Shown here: positions 60,327 through 64,000 of the stretch, piece after piece
Layout: each line of letters starts with the position of its first letter
Position numbering within the stretch: the stretch's first letter is position 1
From: Elusimicrobium sp. An273
Lineage (GTDB): Bacteria > Elusimicrobiota > Elusimicrobia > Elusimicrobiales > Elusimicrobiaceae
NCBI RefSeq assembly: GCF_002159705.1
Contig: NZ_NFJD01000003.1
Location: 62,001-126,000, forward strand
DNA length: 64,000 bases
Direction of reading: 5' to 3'
The notes under the pieces: generated by a model
Told to the model about the DNA's origin: nothing
The model's database searches: none
Seen by the model: only the letters and a program-made list of their open reading frames with translations
Program-made: the position numbers and the translations under genes

Positions 60327-60953
60327 ATGCCGCATACCTTAAAGTGGTTCCGTCCGGGGCGGATAATCGTCGTAAACGACAAAATGCAGCAAGAGTATTG
60401 CTACCGGCTGACGGCATTGCCGGGGCAAAGGACAGAGCCCCGCTTTACGCCGCAAGTATCGCCCGCGCAAATGCTGGCCTGGGGAGTGTTTGAAGGGCAT
60501 TACCTAAACGATTGCCAAGAAGAATTTTCGGCGGAATGGTTTGCCCGGGCCCGCCAAAAGCTCTCTCCGCTCCGGCCCGATGAAACCAAAAACTGCTTTG
60601 GCGTAAAATCCCGCCTGCCGCGCGGGGAATGGCTAAAGCACGGCTGGATTTTGCCGTTTGACCCCGACCCAAGGGGCTAGTTTCAATGGTATTGCCGGTA
60701 TTGGCTGGGAAGGCGTCTGGCCAACGTGGACGACAGGCAAATCAGGCGTTGGGCCGCCTTTGCCCGCCACTGCGCGCAAGTGGTAAAAAATTGCCGCCCC
60801 GGAGATTTAACCTGCCGCAAGCGCCAGCGGCAGGCTTTGTTGCAATGGGCGTATAATCCATTTATTGAACGTTACATCTGGTTGGTAAGCGCCGTTACAA
60901 TAACGGAAGTCCAGGCGATATCCAGCGGTTCGGTCAGTTCTTTGGAATTTTGA
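60327..60953 (+). pseudogene. Conserved protein interrupted by an in-frame amber codon
   Basis: A reading frame opens at 60327 (AAGGAAGGAG upstream) and runs 117 codons to TAG at 60678-60680. The same frame then continues without a stop to 60953 and still looks coding: [13 protein letters not shown] and [16 protein letters not shown]. The first part has AQMLAWGVFEGHYLND and FGVKSRLPRGEWLKHGW. From memory of this uncharacterised family, the join normally reads RGWFQWYCR, so TGG (Trp) has become TAG by one base. The last 27 codons overlap the 3' end of the phospholipase-D gene on the other strand. Either a recent nonsense mutation, a sequencing error or readthrough. Confidence 0.7.
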
Positions 60954-62890
60954 AAATCTTTTTCAAACAGCCGTTCCGTCAACTCCGCCACAAAGGCAGG
61001 GTCGGAAATTCCGAGGCTCATTTCTTTATTGATGTAGAGGCTCATTTTGTCAAAATTCGCCGTTCCGATAACGGCCCATCCGTCGTACACCGCAGCTTTG
61101 ACGTGGCTCATCCCGTTATAAAAATACACCCGCACGCCGTTTTTGAGCAGTTTGTTGGCCATGGCCCGGTTGTTCACGTCCATAATACCCACATCGTTTT
61201 CGCCGGGCAAAATTACGCGCACGTCCACCCCCCTTCCGCGGGCGTCAATTAGTTCCTTGATAATGCGGTCGTCGGAAAAATACGCGTTTTGAATATAGAT
61301 GCGTTTTTTGGCGCGGCGGATGGCTTCGCGCTGGGCGTCAAAAATTTCGGAATCGTTGGGTTTGGTGTACATCAGCCGCACGTCTATCATTCCCGGCGCT
61401 TCGCGGTTTGCTTCCCGCTGGCGCTTGCTAAAGAGCTTGCGGTACGCCGCCGCATAATCGCCCCCCCAGCCCGTAAAAGACCAGTTTTCATAAAATGTTT
61501 TTACCAGCCTTCCCACCACCGGCCCCTGCAGGGCCACCATCATATCGTGCCACGTATAGCGGTATTCCTGCCCGATATTCATCCCACCCGTATAGGCCAG
61601 TTTGCGGTCTATAATATACACTTTGCTGTGGTCAAACGTTCCCCACGGGTTTAGGTGGGTGCGGGCCTTGGCTTTGGAATCTTTGCGCAGATACGACGTA
61701 ATATACTTGGGCATAATAAATGTTTCCGAAGTTTTAAGCTCCGGATTCTTGCCCGAATTTAATACCGTATTCAGTTCGTCTACAATCACGCGCACGTCTA
61801 TCCCTTCGTTGGCGCGGGCTTTCATCACGTCGGCAATGGAAAGGCCGTAGGGATCGGCCATAAAAATATATACGTTGGTAAAAATGCTTTCTTGTGCCCG
61901 CTGCATGGCCAGCATAAAATGCGGAAAGAATTCTTCCCCGTCTATCAACAGCGTTACAAACGCTTTATAATTTTGCCTGCTGATTTTTTTGTCCAGCCAG
62001 CGGTTAAAATCCGCCAAATCCATTTCTTCGCCGGAGGCGTTCAGCGGCGGCACTTCTTTTAAATCCCACGCATGCGGCGGCAAGGCCGCGTATACGGTGG
62101 ATGTGCCAAACGCCGCCAGACGGTGCACAGTGGTAAAGGGCGCTTTTAAAGTGCTGAACAAATGGCTTTTTACAAAAAAGGAATATACAAACGCCGTGGA
62201 AAAGCCGAGGGAGGTCATTTCCTTTTTTACTTCGTAATAATCCGGCAGCTGGAGTTGGACATTAGCGTTTTTGGCAGTATCCAAATAAATAAACGGCGAG
62301 GCGGGCACCCCGTCCAACCGCAGCAGAAACCGGGTGTACGGCTCCCCGGTGGCCGCCACCATTTTTTTGAGCTGTTCGCTGACCAGCACGTCAAACTGGC
62401 GGGCCTCAATATGGCCTACAATTTCAATGTCGCCCGGAGCGTCTTTCAGCTGCACCAAGTCCGGCGTACCGTCCGCCCGGCGAAGCAGTACCGTTTCGTA
62501 ATTTTGAATAAAAAGCAACACGCCCTGCCCCTGCTTGGGCGGAATGAGCGGCTCAATGGTGCGCCTAAGCACATCCGTCCATTCTCTTCCTACAATAACC
62601 ACGCGGCGGCTGTGGTCTAACTTCTCCGGATTTCGAACCAGCCGCGGCAAAAGCGGCACAATGTCCACATTTCCTTCGGACTTGGCGGCCGTTAAATCGG
62701 CGGTAAAGAAAAAACTTTCCCCTTGGTAGTCGTATTGAATATACAGCGTATGCCCGCTTAAAAAAGCGTCCGCCGGCTCCACTTCGTGTGCCGCCACCCG
62801 GCGCAGGGCCTCCTGCTTGCGGGCATTGTGCACGCACGCACCTAAAGAAAAGCACAAAAAAACACACACCAACAAACGCAGCTTACGCAT
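60872..62890 (-). CDS. Phospholipase D/cardiolipin synthase-family lipoprotein
   Basis: 672 residues, larger than usual cardiolipin synthases (about 480). Lipobox LGAC with Cys19 predicts membrane anchoring on the outer face. The N-terminal 290 residues are unrecognised; then two PLD domains with HKD motifs [18 protein letters not shown] and [19 protein letters not shown]. Both His and Lys pairs are present, so it should be active on phospholipid or another phosphodiester. AAGGAG site. Role could be cardiolipin synthesis or lipid remodelling in the envelope. Confidence 0.87.
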   Translation of the reverse strand: MRKLRLLVCVFLCFSLGACVHNARKQEALRRVAAHEVEPADAFLSGHTLYIQYDYQGESFFFTADLTAAKSEGNVDIVPLLPRLVRNPEKLDHSRRVVIVGREWTDVLRRTIEPLIPPKQGQGVLLFIQNYETVLLRRADGTPDLVQLKDAPGDIEIVGHIEARQFDVLVSEQLKKMVAATGEPYTRFLLRLDGVPASPFIYLDTAKNANVQLQLPDYYEVKKEMTSLGFSTAFVYSFFVKSHLFSTLKAPFTTVHRLAAFGTSTVYAALPPHAWDLKEVPPLNASGEEMDLADFNRWLDKKISRQNYKAFVTLLIDGEEFFPHFMLAMQRAQESIFTNVYIFMADPYGLSIADVMKARANEGIDVRVIVDELNTVLNSGKNPELKTSETFIMPKYITSYLRKDSKAKARTHLNPWGTFDHSKVYIIDRKLAYTGGMNIGQEYRYTWHDMMVALQGPVVGRLVKTFYENWSFTGWGGDYAAAYRKLFSKRQREANREAPGMIDVRLMYTKPNDSEIFDAQREAIRRAKKRIYIQNAYFSDDRIIKELIDARGRGVDVRVILPGENDVGIMDVNNRAMANKLLKNGVRVYFYNGMSHVKAAVYDGWAVIGTANFDKMSLYINKEMSLGISDPAFVAELTERLFEKDFQNSKELTEPLDIAWTSVIVTALTNQM

Positions 62891-62915
62891 CCGGCGGCTC
62901 CTTACGAAAAAAAAT

Positions 62916-63515
62916 TTATTTTAAATAGGGTTTAATTTCCTGATACACCCGCTCGGCCACAATTTCATAGCCGGCACCGTTGGGGTGCACCATGTCGGAC
63001 TTATACTGCCGCTTATTAAAAATGCCTTTCAATATCTCCGGCACAAATACCGCTTCTTTCTGCCGGGCCATCTCTTTATACGCTTGGGTATAGCGGCCCA
63101 TGCCCGGGCCGCCGGTGTCTATAATCACGGCAATGGCGCCCGCTTGCTGCACGGCGTCCACAATCTGCCCCACTGCCGCCACGGCCGTTTCCATACTGCG
63201 CCCCTGCATATAATCGTTGGCGCCGAACTCAATCAGCACCATATAGGGGTTTTGCTCCAGCACATGCGCCAGGCGGGAAGGCGCGTGGGCGGCCGTCTCG
63301 CCGGAGAGGCCCAAGTTCACCACTTCTCTTCCTATTTTTTTAGACAGAAAATCCGGATACGCCTCTCCCTTCGGCGCACCATAGCCGGCGGTCAGGCTGT
63401 CGCCAAACGCCACCACCGTACTTCCGGCATTATTTACATTTTTTACAGCAGGCGTATCTTTCATAAAATAATATACCGCCCCCGCCGCCAACAGCAGCAC
63501 AATCCATTTTTTCAT
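62916..63515 (-). CDS. SGNH/GDSL-family esterase (TesA-like)
   Basis: Exported or membrane-anchored lipase/esterase, 199 residues from the ATG at 63515 (GAGGGGG upstream). N-terminal anchor or signal (MKKWIVLLLAAGAVYYFM). Block I VAFGDSLTAGYGAP with the catalytic Ser, block II NLGLSGETA, block III EFGANDYMQG, and block V SDMVHPNGAGY with catalytic Asp and His. Close to TesA/arylesterase type. It ends 26 bp before the PLD gene start in the same direction, so both may form an operon acting on envelope lipids. Confidence 0.9.
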   Translation of the reverse strand: MKKWIVLLLAAGAVYYFMKDTPAVKNVNNAGSTVVAFGDSLTAGYGAPKGEAYPDFLSKKIGREVVNLGLSGETAAHAPSRLAHVLEQNPYMVLIEFGANDYMQGRSMETAVAAVGQIVDAVQQAGAIAVIIDTGGPGMGRYTQAYKEMARQKEAVFVPEILKGIFNKRQYKSDMVHPNGAGYEIVAERVYQEIKPYLK

Positions 63516-63579
63516 CAAAATCCCCCTCGTTTTATTATAACACACCCGCCGTTTTCCCGTACGCGCGTATGAAAAAGGG

Positions 63580-63613
63580 TTGACTTTTGTTCCCTTTATT
63601 ATAGAATAAGAGT
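63580..63613 (+). promoter_or_regulatory. cdd promoter ending six bases before the start codon
   Basis: TTGACT (63580-63585), 16-bp spacer, TAGAAT (63602-63607), AAGAGT, ATG at 63614. No clear ribosome site apart from a weak AAGAG. Confidence 0.55.
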
Positions 63614-64000
63614 ATGAGAAAACCACTAACCAAAGCCGAAGAAACCGCCTTATTGGATGCTGCCCAGGCAGCACGTGAAAATTCTTATTCCCCCTACTCC
63701 AAATTTAAAGTGGGGGCTGCCGTCTTGACGGAAGACGGACGGATTTTTACCGGCACCAACATTGAAAACGCTTCCTACGGGCTGACCGTCTGCGCGGAGC
63801 GCAATGCCATGTTTGCCGCGGTAGGCGCGGGCCAGCGCCGCATGCGGGCCTTGGCGCTGATTACCCAAAAACTGCCGGGCATGGCGTTCAACTCGCCCTG
63901 CGGGGCCTGCCGGCAGGTGATGAGCGAGTTTATGCCGCCCAACACGCCTATTTTGATTGCCGTGCTGGACAATAATAAACGCACGGTGTACCGCAAACAA
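63614..64000 (+). CDS. cdd: Cytidine deaminase (cut by window end)
   Basis: Deaminates cytidine and deoxycytidine in pyrimidine salvage. 129 codons are visible before the window ends; the family is about 130-135 residues, so only a few are missing. Start ATG at 63614. Zinc motif parts TVCAERNAMFAA (Cys and catalytic Glu) and SPCGACRQVMSEF (two Cys) are intact, with NSYSPYSKFKVGAAVL and GTNIENASYG near the N-terminus. Divergent from the SGNH esterase gene (98 bp between starts). Confidence 0.93.
   Translation, partial: MRKPLTKAEETALLDAAQAARENSYSPYSKFKVGAAVLTEDGRIFTGTNIENASYGLTVCAERNAMFAAVGAGQRRMRALALITQKLPGMAFNSPCGACRQVMSEFMPPNTPILIAVLDNNKRTVYRKQ

Noticed and set aside
60678-60680. Possible pyrrolysine or recoded amber codon
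   Set aside because: No pylTS-type genes or insertion-element structure are visible; replacement of a Trp codon by one base is simpler.

Overview
This looks like a chromosomal segment of a strictly anaerobic, fermenting, diderm bacterium. The best fit is a gut member of the Elusimicrobiota (Elusimicrobium-like). The assignment is an inference with no rRNA marker in the window. It rests on scattered single type IV pilin genes with short leaders and the FTLIELLVVVLIIG motif, pyruvate:ferredoxin oxidoreductase plus acetate kinase, LL-diaminopimelate aminotransferase (DapL), many lipobox lipoproteins and OmpA-like proteins, and roughly 50% GC with GCC/GGC-rich codons. No insertion sequence, prophage, integrase or CRISPR array is visible. 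Genes are short operons on both strands, mostly closed by clear intrinsic hairpin terminators.

Layout. 0-7 kb: a large alpha-2-macroglobulin-like protein and an exported six-bladed NHL propeller, both on the minus strand. 7-12 kb: acetate kinase, a DUF47-PiT phosphate uptake pair, an exported unknown and an OsmC protein. 12-16 kb: a minus operon with a small lipoprotein, nadA, nadC and a LysN-like aminotransferase. 16-20 kb: an AGCS amino acid symporter, a YbdG-like MscS channel, a lipoprotein and an OmpA-like lipoprotein. 20.31-20.66 kb: a gene-free stretch with six perfect DnaA boxes beside AT-rich DNA, a strong candidate oriC without an adjacent dnaA. 20.7-30 kb: an esterase-fold protein lacking its serine, a HEAT protein, dUTPase, a pilin, and a 1,700-residue protein of about 12 PAS domains and one GAF with no recognisable output domain. 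30-34 kb: a compact operon DUF1189-queD-queE-folE-folP-PTPS paralogue-folK that joins deazaguanine and folate synthesis; the paralogue sits where folB would be and has lost the catalytic cysteine. 34-41 kb: an OmpA lipoprotein, SirB1-NfeD-SPFH, an exported unknown, a pilin and dapF-dapL. 41-50 kb: nitroreductase, a GT9-like protein, a pilin, a DUF362 lipoprotein, nifJ and twin pilins with duplicated promoters. 50-64 kb: an exported receiver-like protein, an oxidoreductase-ankyrin pair, two tandem OsmC genes, a DnaJ/CbpA, an MFS carrier, tRNA-Asn, a secreted cysteine-repeat protein, KtrB/TrkH, rimO, an amber-interrupted gene, a phospholipase-D lipoprotein, an SGNH esterase and the start of cdd.

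How the genes fit together. Pyruvate is oxidised by PFOR, and acetate kinase recovers ATP; both genes have their own promoter and a hairpin in the leader. FolE supplies the common dihydroneopterin triphosphate that QueD/QueE use for queuosine-type bases and that FolP, FolK and the PTPS paralogue use for folate. NadA/NadC make NAD, and DapL/DapF make meso-diaminopimelate for peptidoglycan and lysine. Much of the rest is cell-envelope biology: pilins, lipoproteins, OmpA anchors, a protease trap and disulfide-rich exported proteins.

The most unusual signals are (i) the dnaA-less oriC candidate, (ii) the output-less PAS giant, (iii) an exported receiver-like domain, (iv) a 28-residue two-cysteine tandem repeat protein, (v) twin pilin genes whose start codon lies in the loop of a perfect 16-bp inverted repeat, and (vi) a recurrent -10 box exactly six bases before an ATG with no ribosome binding site, which suggests leaderless transcripts.
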